64,000 nt of DNA from Anaerocolumna sedimenticola (GCF_009931695.1 NZ_CP048000.1:5288501-5352500), one strand, 5' to 3'. Shown: positions 52,274-62,715, counted from the first letter of the stretch. Program-made: numbers and translations. The notes: generated by a model from the sequence alone, not told the origin.

Positions 52274-54742
52274 TTATAGTATCTGTATCAATTCCTGCAG
52301 TTGTATCATTACATCGGCCTTTGGTCTACCTACTCCAAAAGGTATCCATTCCACTGGTGGTATGTCAAAAGTGGATGTACCATCAAATTCATTAATCCTA
52401 GTAATAATTGGTTCAAGTGCTGCTCGTAGCTCTTGTATGTGTTGTGGCCACCTTTCTATTGTGGTTTTTAAAGAAATGATTTCTTCTCCCCATACAATCG
52501 GAGGCATACAGTGGAATTCACGAATGGTATTAACAGTAGTACGAAGAGTATTAATATGCGTTGCCTTAACCGTAGTTACATTTGCCGTAATTAACTGAAA
52601 AGGTGATGACTGTACATTGAATGTTTTTACAATCTCAGCACTTGAAGTCATTAAGTCACTATCCAAGCACCGAATGCTCACTTTATGACTTCCGTATGAT
52701 AATGCCGGTGCTTTAAATACCGTTTTTGTGTTATCTCCGAGATAGCCATTTGTAGAGAACAACTCGGGATTATCAACACTGTTGAACCACTGACCCGCAT
52801 TAAGCCTTACCTCAACAATCTGTGTCTGACCATCCGGCTCTATACCCGTTGTAATCATAAATCGTGGTGTTAAATTGTATGTTGATCTACCAGACATTGG
52901 ACATTCGATTTTAGGTGCTGTGGGAGGACTATTTTTCGTAACTATATTACTAGTCACATAAGCAGAAACTGCATCGAGTGTATCTGTAACACTGATACGA
53001 TATCTTGTTGATGTCCCAGGCAAATTTGATGCTTCCGCTACGTAAGTACCAGATGTTTCACTAGATACAATCGTTGCCAATGTTTCGTATGATGTCCATG
53101 GTGGATTACCCATAAATGACGTACTACGCTGAATTACATAATGTTTGATTGGACTGGTACCAGGTAGTGTTCCACTCCAAGCTATTGTTACAGTTGGAGT
53201 CTCGTACAAGGTTGGTGAAGCTATTAAAATGGAAGGTGGCGTTGGTAGAATATTTTTTCTGACACTACTTACAGACACCTTCCAATCAGAATAATAGCTA
53301 CTTCCTGCTGTTCCAATCGTACGAATTCTAAATCTGCGGTAGTGCCCACGTATAGGTGTTGGAGATGCGCTAGTTGAGCCACTGGTTCCAGAAGTAATAA
53401 CCGTTTTAAGTGGACTCCACATACCCCAGTTGCTATCATCATTAGAATCGCTGTATTCTATCTCATAACCTATAATTGCATTACCAGCTCCCGCAGTAGC
53501 CCCACTCCATGAAAGAGTAAGACTTCCCTCCGCTATTGTAGTACTTAAGGCAAATATGGTCGGTTCACCACAAGCTGTAATGTTGCATAAAATACTATTG
53601 CTAATTTTCTCTGATGAAATAGCACCAAGAACATCAATAGTCCTTATACTAAACTGTGTGTAGGTTCCTGATACATTAGTTACTACGGGATTATAACTAC
53701 CACTATTGGCATTAAGATTAAGTGTAATGAGTTCATTCCATTCGCCCCAAGTATTATTATCCATAGATGTGCGGCTTGAAATTCGGTATCCTCTAATTGC
53801 ACTTGTTCCTCCTGCCGCTCCTGACCAAGTTAATGTTATAGTTTCATTACTATAGATTTCCGGTGAAGCTATTGCTGTTGTAGGAGCAGCTGGTAGTGTA
53901 TTTTTTCTTACAGTATTTGATGAGACCTTCCATCCTGAGTAATAGGCACTACCTGCCATACCACGTGTACGGATACGAAATCTTCGAAAATCTCCTCTTA
54001 TGTTTGGTGGAGAGACTGACAAACTACCACTAGTAGCAGTAGAATTTATAACAGTAAGTGCTGTCCAACTTCCCCAGGTAGAGTTATTTGTAGAATCGCT
54101 GTACTGAATTTCATAGGCTGATATATCATTATTTGCTCCGGACTTTGCACCGCTCCAGGATAGGGTTACATTACCCTCGGCAAGTGTACTACTAAGTGAA
54201 CATGACGTTGGTGCACTAGCTGCAGTCGTACGGCTTTCCCAGTTAACTGTTAGTACAATCTTTGTAAGGTCGTTTCTCCCCATAAAAGACATGTAATGAG
54301 TTGTGCTCGACCCTGCATCTATAAAAAGGCAATTACTAGCTCCACTTCCTATGGAATCAATCAATGCCGTTGAAATATTTATTATTTTATCACCCTGCCC
54401 TGCAGAGATATCATAATTGTAGGCAGAACTTACTTTGGTTGGACGAGGAGCATTTATATTCGTTGAAGAGCTCAAAGACGGGATACCAGTTTGGTTTCCA
54501 GCATAAAGCGTCATCGTTCGCTCGCTACCCCAGGCACCAGCTCCTGTTCGTGTAAGTGCAAGGGACGCACTTGTCGGGTAATAGTCCTGGTATTGATTTC
54601 GTATAGATGTCAGATTAAATATCATAACACCGACGCATTGACCTAAATCTTCAAATACCCCTTGCCTTATATCTTGCGTAGTGCCTGGAATATATCTCCC
54701 ATCACGCCAAGTACATGCATTTGTAGCTTGGTAATTTGCCAT
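52274..54742 (-). CDS. Phage tail fibre-like protein with fibronectin III-type repeats
   Basis: The 822-residue protein contains four or five repeats of a fibronectin-III-like domain, each with the phrase LSWSGA and an RFRIRT strand (for example FRRFRIRTRGMAGSAYYSGW and RRFRIRTIGTAGSSYYSDW). The N-terminus is like phage fibre collars. The repeats are very similar to each other, a sign of recent duplication. It is expected at the tail tip. Confidence 0.75.
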   Translation of the reverse strand: MANYQATNACTWRDGRYIPGTTQDIRQGVFEDLGQCVGVMIFNLTSIRNQYQDYYPTSASLALTRTGAGAWGSERTMTLYAGNQTGIPSLSSSTNINAPRPTKVSSAYNYDISAGQGDKIINISTALIDSIGSGASNCLFIDAGSSTTHYMSFMGRNDLTKIVLTVNWESRTTAASAPTSCSLSSTLAEGNVTLSWSGAKSGANNDISAYEIQYSDSTNNSTWGSWTALTVINSTATSGSLSVSPPNIRGDFRRFRIRTRGMAGSAYYSGWKVSSNTVRKNTLPAAPTTAIASPEIYSNETITLTWSGAAGGTSAIRGYRISSRTSMDNNTWGEWNELITLNLNANSGSYNPVVTNVSGTYTQFSIRTIDVLGAISSEKISNSILCNITACGEPTIFALSTTIAEGSLTLSWSGATAGAGNAIIGYEIEYSDSNDDSNWGMWSPLKTVITSGTSGSTSASPTPIRGHYRRFRIRTIGTAGSSYYSDWKVSVSSVRKNILPTPPSILIASPTLYETPTVTIAWSGTLPGTSPIKHYVIQRSTSFMGNPPWTSYETLATIVSSETSGTYVAEASNLPGTSTRYRISVTDTLDAVSAYVTSNIVTKNSPPTAPKIECPMSGRSTYNLTPRFMITTGIEPDGQTQIVEVRLNAGQWFNSVDNPELFSTNGYLGDNTKTVFKAPALSYGSHKVSIRCLDSDLMTSSAEIVKTFNVQSSPFQLITANVTTVKATHINTLRTTVNTIREFHCMPPIVWGEEIISLKTTIERWPQHIQELRAALEPIITRINEFDGTSTFDIPPVEWIPFGVGRPKADVMIQLQELIQIL

Positions 54743-54753
54743 GCTTACTCACC

Positions 54754-55257
54754 TCATTCATACACTGCTGTAACTAGAGAATTCACTGTTCCGCATAGAG
54801 TAGAATTCAACCTCGTATCTGTGATATTTCCTATAGTTATAGACGTAGCTGCCTGTGGAACCAATACCTCTGCAAGGCACAATTCATAGATATCCGAGTT
54901 TCTTGTTAAGGCCGGAGCACTTGGTGAGGCAGTTGCTGTACCCGTTAGAACTGTAATAATGATATTCCTTTCAAGAAAGCTCCATCGCATAACAATCCGA
55001 TCAATCCTTGGAAATGAACCATTTGCAGTTTCTAGTGTCTTGCTAAGCACTGCAGTATTCTCATAATGATAACCGTTAATCCAACCACTTCCAACTGCTA
55101 TATTTACTGCCATTCCTAAACCTGGAGTCACTTGCAGATTTGTAGTATCCTTATAAAATATGCCATTCGAAACTAAGCTGCCAAAATAGGTAGCAAAATC
55201 AGTGGCATCGTAAATCCGGTCACCGTTCGAAGAGTTAAAAAATCCACTCTTTTCCAT
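54754..55257 (-). CDS. Phage tail/baseplate structural protein
   Basis: The 167-residue protein (EKSGFFNSSNGDRIYDATDF, YFGSLVSNGIFY, TPGLGMAVNIAVGSGWINGY) resembles small tail-tip proteins common in clostridial and enterococcal siphoviruses. ATG at 55257 has AAGGAGGG 9 bases upstream. It lies between the Gp37-like and fibre-like genes, in one operon. Confidence 0.7.
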   Translation of the reverse strand: MEKSGFFNSSNGDRIYDATDFATYFGSLVSNGIFYKDTTNLQVTPGLGMAVNIAVGSGWINGYHYENTAVLSKTLETANGSFPRIDRIVMRWSFLERNIIITVLTGTATASPSAPALTRNSDIYELCLAEVLVPQAATSITIGNITDTRLNSTLCGTVNSLVTAVYE

Positions 55258-55284
55258 AATAAAACCCTCCTTCATTAATATATG

Positions 55285-57549
55285 TTAGCTCGGATCAGCT
55301 AAAAAACATACGCTAAACGGAAGCCACTCATTACCTGTGATGTTCGAAGCATACTCGTTAGTGCCATAACGTGCTGCAGTACATTGTCCGTTTTCACCTA
55401 CTACAAACAGCCACTTATTCGTACTTGACCCTTGACATAAGGTACGAAAATCATAATTTGGCCTGAACCCTACTGGCAATGTGAACATACTCGTCGCTGA
55501 AGCCGAGTTTATGGTAGCACCAGTAGGCGGAGAACATGCACCAAATAAATGCACCATCCGTCCAACTCTTCGGTATCTAGGCCGCTGTGCTGTTCCTCCT
55601 GTATAAGCTGTAAAACCATTCTGAAATTCTGCATCCTGTACAAACTGCCACCCAGTATCTCCACCATAAACAATACCTGTGTTAGCGTCTCCATTAACAC
55701 AAACGGGACCTCCCTCTAGATTTAAATACATGGGCGATGACAATCCGTTATTTCGTGTCATAATCTCATTACCGTCAAAGACCATATTTACTCCACCAGA
55801 TACACCGATCTGTAACGGATTATCGGACGACGTAAGACTTATATCTCGATTCGGTAACTGTATCGAATTAAACTCACCTTTCTCGCTATAAGTAGATGTT
55901 CTTACAACTCCATTATCAATAGCTGTTACCGTAAAATTCTCACCTTCATAAGTGAATGTACTTGATACAATAGGCAGGTTAGCCACAAGAAGTAGGTCTC
56001 CATTTCTGGGGTCAGCTAAAAGATTTCCTGATTCAGTAAGTGCATATAATCCATTTACATATGCCGTGCCATAGTCTGATAACCAAACATAGATATCCCA
56101 TATTGTTTTAGTAGAACTTGCGGACTTAACTACTTTGATATCAGTCGGTAAAAATGGACTTTTATCTCTTGTATAAGCTTGCACATAAGATTGAATGGAT
56201 ATGGTCGAGAAAGATGATGTAGAATAAACATATCCTTCAATGGTACCCATTTTGGGAGTTGTTCCAGTACCAATATAATCGAACTTAAAGGCAATACGAT
56301 TAAATGAACCATTAATGACAACCCTTGCAACATGGTAGTATTTTGCCAGTGTTGGGTCATTGCCTCCTGCTGTTGATGTATTTGCAGCAAGTCTAGCAGA
56401 ACTAATCATGACACCACCTGAGAATTTTTGAAGATCAGTCCACTCATTTGATTCACCGAGCATTTCAGTAAGGCCTGTCGGAGCTCCAAGAGATGTTCGT
56501 ACTTGGCTAAATTCAGATTTAAGTTTTTGTGCAATTGTAAGCTCAGCCTTTCCAAAGGTTACATTAATACTCTGTCCTTCCGCATCATAGCTTTCTTCCA
56601 CTTCTTCGATACGGGCTGTCATCGTAACACCCCACTTTTTTGAAATAACCTGAACCACCTGACCGAGATCATAATCCGTCTTATAGGTTAAGTTACTGTG
56701 GTTATTGACAATCACATCAAAGGAATGAGACATGGAAAGCTCTGAGAGTCTTGTCAAACCACGAAGGATTAATGCCTCATCATAGTCCGTTGGAAAATCT
56801 GCAACACGAAGATCCTTCGCATCTACAAATACTTCTCTTCGTTCTTCCCCAGCGCCGTTATAGATATGCTCAAAAATACGACCATTCTCACCTTCTCCCT
56901 CCCCTCCAATCTTAGCTGTATTGGCATAAGATGCTGTGTTTTTTGTTAATGTTTGATCCAGTAAGTTATCATACTCCTTTGAAAACACAGCTTGAGATGA
57001 TGTTCCCATATACAATGTGACCGTTAAGTGACCAGACTCTGGTGAAAAGATAGTTTTGATTCCAACGGATGCTGCTGTGCATAGTTCCTGTATTTTATCT
57101 AAAAGGTTGGTATACGACACTTGCTGTTTCACTGGGATATCTAGATTAGGTGACGAAAAACTAATATCTGTTATTTGCCTATCAGGATCAGATGGCGATA
57201 TGACATTGTTGTTTATTAATTGTCCTATACAAGCTGATAAGTCACCATTCAGCCTCTCCGTATTCCAGATAATTCTTCGTCCTAACAGTATTGTCGCAAA
57301 CCTTCCACTAACTATAATGATCTCGCTATCTGTTTGAGATAGCTGTTGAAACTCGATTAATCCAATTTCTTCATCATCGTTCTTCCAGATATAATTTCCC
57401 ACCTGAAGTAATGCTGCATTTTCAGTGGATGCATTGGCCTTTAATTCAAATGACCCGCACTGGGAGTAACGTCTAGTCCATCGTAGGTATTCAAATGATT
57501 CTACAATTCCGATTAAGGCTCGATGTTGATTAAATACATATAGCTCCAT
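55285..57549 (-). CDS. Gp37-like phage tail protein (tail-associated)
   Basis: The 754-residue protein begins ELYVFNQHRALIGIVESFEY and keeps the Siphovirus Gp37-like domain for the first 350 residues (YSQCGSFELKA, RFATILLGRRIIWNTE). The C-terminal part is beta-rich and ends in a fibre-like head (GFTAYTGGTAQRPRYRRVG). It occupies the Tal position after Dit. It is likely to form the tail tip and to bind or open the cell wall. Confidence 0.82.
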   Translation of the reverse strand: MELYVFNQHRALIGIVESFEYLRWTRRYSQCGSFELKANASTENAALLQVGNYIWKNDDEEIGLIEFQQLSQTDSEIIIVSGRFATILLGRRIIWNTERLNGDLSACIGQLINNNVISPSDPDRQITDISFSSPNLDIPVKQQVSYTNLLDKIQELCTAASVGIKTIFSPESGHLTVTLYMGTSSQAVFSKEYDNLLDQTLTKNTASYANTAKIGGEGEGENGRIFEHIYNGAGEERREVFVDAKDLRVADFPTDYDEALILRGLTRLSELSMSHSFDVIVNNHSNLTYKTDYDLGQVVQVISKKWGVTMTARIEEVEESYDAEGQSINVTFGKAELTIAQKLKSEFSQVRTSLGAPTGLTEMLGESNEWTDLQKFSGGVMISSARLAANTSTAGGNDPTLAKYYHVARVVINGSFNRIAFKFDYIGTGTTPKMGTIEGYVYSTSSFSTISIQSYVQAYTRDKSPFLPTDIKVVKSASSTKTIWDIYVWLSDYGTAYVNGLYALTESGNLLADPRNGDLLLVANLPIVSSTFTYEGENFTVTAIDNGVVRTSTYSEKGEFNSIQLPNRDISLTSSDNPLQIGVSGGVNMVFDGNEIMTRNNGLSSPMYLNLEGGPVCVNGDANTGIVYGGDTGWQFVQDAEFQNGFTAYTGGTAQRPRYRRVGRMVHLFGACSPPTGATINSASATSMFTLPVGFRPNYDFRTLCQGSSTNKWLFVVGENGQCTAARYGTNEYASNITGNEWLPFSVCFLADPS

Positions 57550-57552
57550 ATG

Positions 57553-58410
57553 CTACACCCCCAAAAACTGTGGACGGAAATTTATGATAACATCCAATAA
57601 TTCCAAGTTCGCCGATGCATCATAGCGAAGATTATTCATGCCGGGTTCTAACTGAAAGAAATTAGAGGATGTATCTAATAGATAAAAGGCGTTACTTTCT
57701 GTACCATTTATGAAGCTTATTACTCTTTTTTCAGCAAAGTGAGTGTATATGTGATATTCATCCCCATTATTCATTGTTGTAAGAATTCTTATATACTCAC
57801 CAGTATCCATAAGTAGAAGCTCTGGATTAGTAACTGGCCCTAATGCTCTAAATATAACTTCACAACCACAAGGTACATCTCCGAAATTATCCACTGCAAT
57901 GATCTGACTTGGCTGTCTTATCCCAAACTCGATGCCATCCTCCGGTATCTCTAATTCAAACTCTAGCAAAGGCTCCCAAGAAGCAAGGTCATGCCATACA
58001 TCATCCAAGGTTTCAAAGAAAGGGTTTGGACATAGTAGGCTTATAAAGAACTTTGGTATCCTCTCTCTTGAGGAGACTGATAATACAGCCTCCTCAACAA
58101 CACAGGAAATTTGTCTCTCACGATATCTAATAACTCCCGACTTCTTAGGGCTGAATAATCTTAGGAAGCTTTTACGCAGCTCATATGCTTCATCTGGTGT
58201 ATTTGCTATAATCGTACCCTCTAATATAATGTTTCGCATATCCATCGTAGATGACACATAAAAAGCACCGTCCTGTTCCGGTGCCTTGAAAGTGTTTACA
58301 GTCTGGCGTATGTTTCCTGTACCGTCTATCTTGGTAATGAAAAATGGGCGGCTTTGATTGAGCGTGATGCTTTCACCACTCGAATTGATATAGGTAACTT
58401 CCATAGCCAT
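57553..58410 (-). CDS. Phage distal tail protein (Dit)
   Basis: The 285-residue protein matches the Dit/SPP1 gp19.1 family: EVTYINSSGESITLNQSRPF, GAFYVSSTMDMRNIILEG, and a C-terminal galectin-like domain (NNLRYDASANLELLDVII). It forms the hub between tail tube and tip. It is 3 bases upstream of the Gp37-like gene and 7 bases after the tape measure gene. Confidence 0.88.
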   Translation of the reverse strand: MAMEVTYINSSGESITLNQSRPFFITKIDGTGNIRQTVNTFKAPEQDGAFYVSSTMDMRNIILEGTIIANTPDEAYELRKSFLRLFSPKKSGVIRYRERQISCVVEEAVLSVSSRERIPKFFISLLCPNPFFETLDDVWHDLASWEPLLEFELEIPEDGIEFGIRQPSQIIAVDNFGDVPCGCEVIFRALGPVTNPELLLMDTGEYIRILTTMNNGDEYHIYTHFAEKRVISFINGTESNAFYLLDTSSNFFQLEPGMNNLRYDASANLELLDVIINFRPQFLGV

Positions 58411-58417
58411 CCCCTCC

Positions 58418-60844
58418 TTATATTTCTAGTAACAGTTTACGTGACAGGTTTGTAAACTCCCTCGACAATTCCTTTTCAGACAAAGCCTTAGGTGTAACAA
58501 CCGAAATGTTTTGTGTGATGCCTGTACCAACGTTATTTACACCACCCTGTCCTGCCATATTTCTGTAATTCATATCAAAACTTGTTGGTATCACATTTTG
58601 CATATCTCTTGATACGGTCTCCATCGCATCTTCAAATCCGACACCAATACCTTCACCCATATTGCGTCCAAGCCCTGCAAATAATGTTGATGGAGATGAA
58701 ATGCCAAAAAAGCTTTTAATTTTTGAAACTACATTCCCAAAAAATCCAGATATCTTATCCCATAGCCATGCTCCCGCATCTGATATCCCCTGCCATAGTC
58801 CTTTGATTAGATCACCACCCATATCGGTCATATCACTTATATAATCAGAGAATGCATTAATGAGTCCTTCGATGATCTGCGGTACTGCTTTTATTATTTC
58901 CAAAATAATCTGTGGCAGATTTTCAATAAGAGCAACAAACAACTGAACACCTGCTAGAATGATCTGATCAATGTTATCTACAATAGCACCTACCAATGAG
59001 GTTATAATCTTAGGAATCGCGGCTACGACTGTCGTAATAATCTGTGGTAATGCTTGAATTAACGATATTAAAAGGCGGATGCCTGCGTCTATAATCATCG
59101 GAATAGACTTAATAACCGCATTAATAATATTATCGATGATTTCTGGAATTGCTTCCAAAATTGCATCAATGATCGTAGGTAGTGCAGTTACTAATGAAGT
59201 CAATAATTGAATACCGGCATCAATAATCTGGGGTATAGCATCAATTAGAAATTCTACTACAGCTGATATAATAGCTGGTAAAGCTAATATCAGCTGTGGT
59301 ATGGCTTCCACCAATCCTTGTGCTAACCCAAGTATTAACTGTAAAGCCGCATCTAGGATTAGAGGTAAGTTTTCTATAAGTCCTTGAACAATCTGAATTA
59401 TAGCAGAAACTGCTGCGGGTATTAGCTGCGGTAAAGCTAAGCCAATACCCTCTACAAGTGTGGTTACAAGTTCAATTGCCGCATTTATGAGCAACGGAAG
59501 ATTATCAATTAGCGCACCAACGATAGTCATTATTGCACCAACCGCTGCTGGAATTAGTTCAGGTAAGAGATTCAAAATTGTTTCTAATACCTGCGTGAAT
59601 ATACTTGTGACAGTTTCAAGAAGCGAAGGAAGCAAATCTGCAACCGCTTCTAGAATTGCTCCTGTAGCTGACGGTAAAGCGGTTACGATATTTTCTAAAA
59701 CGGGTACAATGTTAGCAACAACTGCTTCAAAAGCATCCACGAGATTTTCCGTTAGGTTTGTCATGTCGGCATCAGCATTGCCGAGTCCTGCGGTAAAAGA
59801 ACCAAGCGCAGCTTCTAACAATCCAATAGAACCGGAGATAGTCTGAGTTGACTCTTTAGCAAAGTTACCCGCATACTGCTCTGTGTTCTCAAAGAACATC
59901 TGCATTGCAACTTCGGCTTTCTCTGCTTGCGTTGCAGTTTTCCATGTGAAATCCAATCCCTTTGAGAGAGCATAGGCTTCAATGTTTGTAGCGTTCATTG
60001 CAACACCTAAGTTATCCATCATGGTAAAGTTGCCTTTAGCCGCACCAGTGACGGCTTCCATTGCAGAGGACATATCGATACCCATAACGGATGCCATGTC
60101 AGCAGCACGTTGCATTGCTTTTTCAGTTAACTCAAGGCTTTTTTGTTGTTCGATACCAGAACCTTGGAATAATGCACCTATTTTGTTGGCAGTTGCAAGA
60201 TAATCGCTTTGGGAAACGCCAAGGTTTTTATAGGCTTCCTCGCCTGTTTTCTGAATCGACGAAGCATATTTGCCGAAAACTGCCTCAGAGCCACCTAAGT
60301 TCTGTTCCAACTCTCCGAACTGTGTAACTACCTCTTTGCCTAACTTAATTGCTGCAGCTCCGGCAGCAACTGCAACTGTCCCCATTGCTACACCGATACC
60401 ACTCAATATGCCACCGAGCTTATCAAACTTGCCACCAGCATCTTCTGCACTTTTGCCCGAATCTTCAAGTTCATCTCCAAGATTATCTGCTTCAACTGTA
60501 GACTGCTCTAACTCAAGCTCCATGCCATTTAGTTCTGCTTGAGCCTTGTTTAGTTGTATCTGCCAGTTTTGGGTACGACGATCATTTTCACCAAACGAGG
60601 TGGTGGCATTATCAAGGGCAGCCTTAAGGGTAGAAATTTTATCTTTCTGTGCATCAATTTCTTTATTTAAAACTGCATTGCGAGCAGTAACCGACTGTAT
60701 AGATTTATCGTTTTTATCAAACTGACTGGTCACTAGGGCCATTTCACTACCCAGTACCTTAAAGGATTGATTAATATCCCGCAAGGCATTCTTGAATTCA
60801 CGCTCTCCCTCAACGCCTATCTTTAATCCAAAATTGTCTGCCAT
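58418..60844 (-). CDS. Phage tail tape measure protein
   Basis: The 808-residue protein starts with a coiled coil (about residues 30-125), then a Gly/Ala-rich TMP domain (GIGVAMGTVAVAAGAAAIKL; GAKGNFTMMDNLGVAMNAT). From about residue 390 to 680 it has a run of hydrophobic repeats of about 38 residues (pattern LP-II-AGI-LL-L). It sets tail length and may insert into the host membrane. GGAGG precedes the ATG. Confidence 0.95.
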   Translation of the reverse strand: MADNFGLKIGVEGEREFKNALRDINQSFKVLGSEMALVTSQFDKNDKSIQSVTARNAVLNKEIDAQKDKISTLKAALDNATTSFGENDRRTQNWQIQLNKAQAELNGMELELEQSTVEADNLGDELEDSGKSAEDAGGKFDKLGGILSGIGVAMGTVAVAAGAAAIKLGKEVVTQFGELEQNLGGSEAVFGKYASSIQKTGEEAYKNLGVSQSDYLATANKIGALFQGSGIEQQKSLELTEKAMQRAADMASVMGIDMSSAMEAVTGAAKGNFTMMDNLGVAMNATNIEAYALSKGLDFTWKTATQAEKAEVAMQMFFENTEQYAGNFAKESTQTISGSIGLLEAALGSFTAGLGNADADMTNLTENLVDAFEAVVANIVPVLENIVTALPSATGAILEAVADLLPSLLETVTSIFTQVLETILNLLPELIPAAVGAIMTIVGALIDNLPLLINAAIELVTTLVEGIGLALPQLIPAAVSAIIQIVQGLIENLPLILDAALQLILGLAQGLVEAIPQLILALPAIISAVVEFLIDAIPQIIDAGIQLLTSLVTALPTIIDAILEAIPEIIDNIINAVIKSIPMIIDAGIRLLISLIQALPQIITTVVAAIPKIITSLVGAIVDNIDQIILAGVQLFVALIENLPQIILEIIKAVPQIIEGLINAFSDYISDMTDMGGDLIKGLWQGISDAGAWLWDKISGFFGNVVSKIKSFFGISSPSTLFAGLGRNMGEGIGVGFEDAMETVSRDMQNVIPTSFDMNYRNMAGQGGVNNVGTGITQNISVVTPKALSEKELSREFTNLSRKLLLEI

Positions 60845-60879
60845 GCCATCACCTCCTCCTTAAAAAAGGGCATGAAAAA

Positions 60880-60901
60880 GGAGCAATCTTTTGATTGCTC
60901 C
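60880..60901 (-). terminator. Terminator after the lnu-like gene
   Basis: GGAGCAATC and GATTGCTCC pair around TTTT, followed on the minus strand by TTTTT. It lies 60 bases past the nucleotidyltransferase stop and before the tape measure start. Confidence 0.85.
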
Positions 60902-60961
60902 TAAATTAATCCTCATATATTTTTATTACTTCATCGTGACATATAAACTGGCATTTGTCAG

Positions 60962-61456
60962 TTACTTGTATTCACTCGGAACAGGAATATCAAATCTCTC
61001 ACACAATAGTTTTACATCGCGCACATCATTTTCATCATGCTCATAGCCCAAGTGAAATAATACTTGATTTTCAGCATCAATACATCTTACCATTTTATCA
61101 CCTATTTTCCCAATGCCGCTAAACACTTCTGGAGGATATGCTTCTCCTTCAAAAACAATGAATCCGTGTTCATTGAATTTAAATATATGAAGATCAATTA
61201 TTCTGCCTTTACTATCCTTCCAAACCGTGTGAGATGTGGTGGTATATGCTTCGGTAACTTCAGCAAAGCCTTTTTCTTTTAATATTTCAATAAACTTTTT
61301 ACTATTATTTTCTTCCACAAATAAATCAATATCATTGTGTACTCTTGTTTCTTCTTCTAATAGCGCATCTACTCCCCAACCGCCATCTATCCAAATGTTA
61401 ATTTCATTTTCTTCAGCATATGATATTATCTCAATGGCATCTGTTTTACTTACCAT
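60962..61456 (-). CDS. Lincosamide nucleotidyltransferase-like protein (Lnu(C)/Lnu(P)-type)
   Basis: The 164-residue protein has the minimal nucleotidyltransferase motif: IWIDGGWGVDALL, then THNDIDLFVEE-like VHNDIDLFVEE with Asp42 and Asp44, plus SHTVWKDSKGRIIDLHIF and LFHLGYEHDENDVRDVKLL. Length and order fit the Lnu(C)/Lnu(P) lincosamide-modifying enzymes, which adenylylate lincomycin and clindamycin. It sits inside the phage tail operon with its own terminator, so it is a moron-type cargo gene. A GGAGGG site precedes the ATG. Confidence 0.8.
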   Translation of the reverse strand: MVSKTDAIEIISYAEENEINIWIDGGWGVDALLEEETRVHNDIDLFVEENNSKKFIEILKEKGFAEVTEAYTTTSHTVWKDSKGRIIDLHIFKFNEHGFIVFEGEAYPPEVFSGIGKIGDKMVRCIDAENQVLFHLGYEHDENDVRDVKLLCERFDIPVPSEYK

Positions 61457-61535
61457 GTAATCCCTCCGTTCAAATTCCTATTTGTTTGTAACTCTTTTAG
61501 CATTAAATAAAGAGTATCATAGTTATCCATATATT

Positions 61536-62113
61536 TCAAATACCATATGGAATAATATCATCAATCGTTTGAGTTCTCTTTGGTTTCTCAATTCCATGCC
61601 ATTGCTTATGGCAGGTCCACAAATCAAAAAACAGTCCAATTGGCATCAGCCAGAACTCCTCTGCATCCATGCCCATCTGAACTGTTCCATAGTAAAAAAG
61701 CCGGGTAAAGACCTCAGCGTCTGTTACCCGACTTCCACGTTTTTTGGTGTTTCTTCTTCACTTTCCACATTACGTTTCGTACCTTTAAACATAGCTTCTG
61801 TAATAGCGTTTTTATATTCTGCCAGATTAAACGGTGTGGTTAGGATTTCTACCTCTTCCTCAGTTAGCAACTCTTCTGGTGAATTTTTGTTTCTAAGATT
61901 CCGAATTAATATAGACTGGTTTGCAAGTAATGTAATTAACCATATAATCTCATCCAGTGCCATCTCGAAGTTTTCAGATTTCATCAACTTTTCACCAAGA
62001 TTTTCAAGTCCACCATATCGACCAGCAATCGCCTTTGTTGCTCGTGTAGTTAAAATAAGTTCATACTCTTTTCCACCAATATTGATAGCCGCACTTCTCT
62101 CATTCTCCATCAT
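61536..62113 (-). CDS. Phage tail assembly chaperone G-T, -1 frameshift product
   Basis: The G frame (61724-62113, 129 residues) begins with MENERSAAINIGGKEYELIL. It contains the slippery heptamer A AAA AAC (minus; plus 61739-61745) just before its TAA. A -1 shift there enters a frame reading TDAEVFTRLFYYGTVQMGM and MPIGLFFDLWTCHKQWHG, ending at 61536. This is the conserved gpG/gpGT arrangement of siphoviruses, where the fusion recruits tail tube and tape measure proteins. Confidence 0.87.
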
Positions 62114-62121
62114 TTTCCCTC

Positions 62122-62712
62122 CTAAGGTTCAGGTGTATATACTGGTTCATAAACTTCCGTAAACCAACCTGTTATAATTGCAGAAGAAACACCTGCATCA
62201 CCTTCTGTGACCTCTGCTTTCCATGGATGTTTTCCCATACCATCCAGCTTGTTTCTTCGCATTACCGTCCCTTCAATCGTGGGTGTAGAGAAGGTGATGG
62301 TATCTGCTTTTGTTTGTAAGTTGGTTGCTGGTAATCCAAACATCACTTTGTATAGCCAAAAATATCGGTATGTGCCATTGGCCTTTTGAGCACGAAATCC
62401 TACCGCGACAGGGGTTCCTACGTTCTCACTTGCTGAGATTAATACTCCGTTGTCGTCTGTAGTCGCACCAGTTAAATCTGCTGCTACAGTTGGGCCAATG
62501 TCATCTACACCAAGAGTGAGTGTGCCACTGTTAAAGTCCTTCACGACCTCGGCCGCACCATCATCCGCATACAGGATTGCTTCAACCAACTCCACCGAGA
62601 GTTCGGCAGTAATGGCTTTTGCAAGAACTGAAGGTACAGCATAGGTTTCTTCACCATTGATATCTTCAGTTATTTTTGAATAGTACAATCTATCAAGACC
62701 GATTGTTGCCAT
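62122..62712 (-). CDS. Phage major tail protein (phi13 type)
   Basis: The 196-residue protein begins ATIGLDRLYYSKITEDINGE, has the KAITAELSVELVEAILYADD stretch, and ends in the tail-tube-like GWFTEVYEPVYTPEP. It matches phi13-family major tail proteins, which polymerise into the tail tube. It lies 8 bases before the tail chaperone gene. Confidence 0.92.
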   Translation of the reverse strand: MATIGLDRLYYSKITEDINGEETYAVPSVLAKAITAELSVELVEAILYADDGAAEVVKDFNSGTLTLGVDDIGPTVAADLTGATTDDNGVLISASENVGTPVAVGFRAQKANGTYRYFWLYKVMFGLPATNLQTKADTITFSTPTIEGTVMRRNKLDGMGKHPWKAEVTEGDAGVSSAIITGWFTEVYEPVYTPEP

Positions 62713-62715
62713 AAG

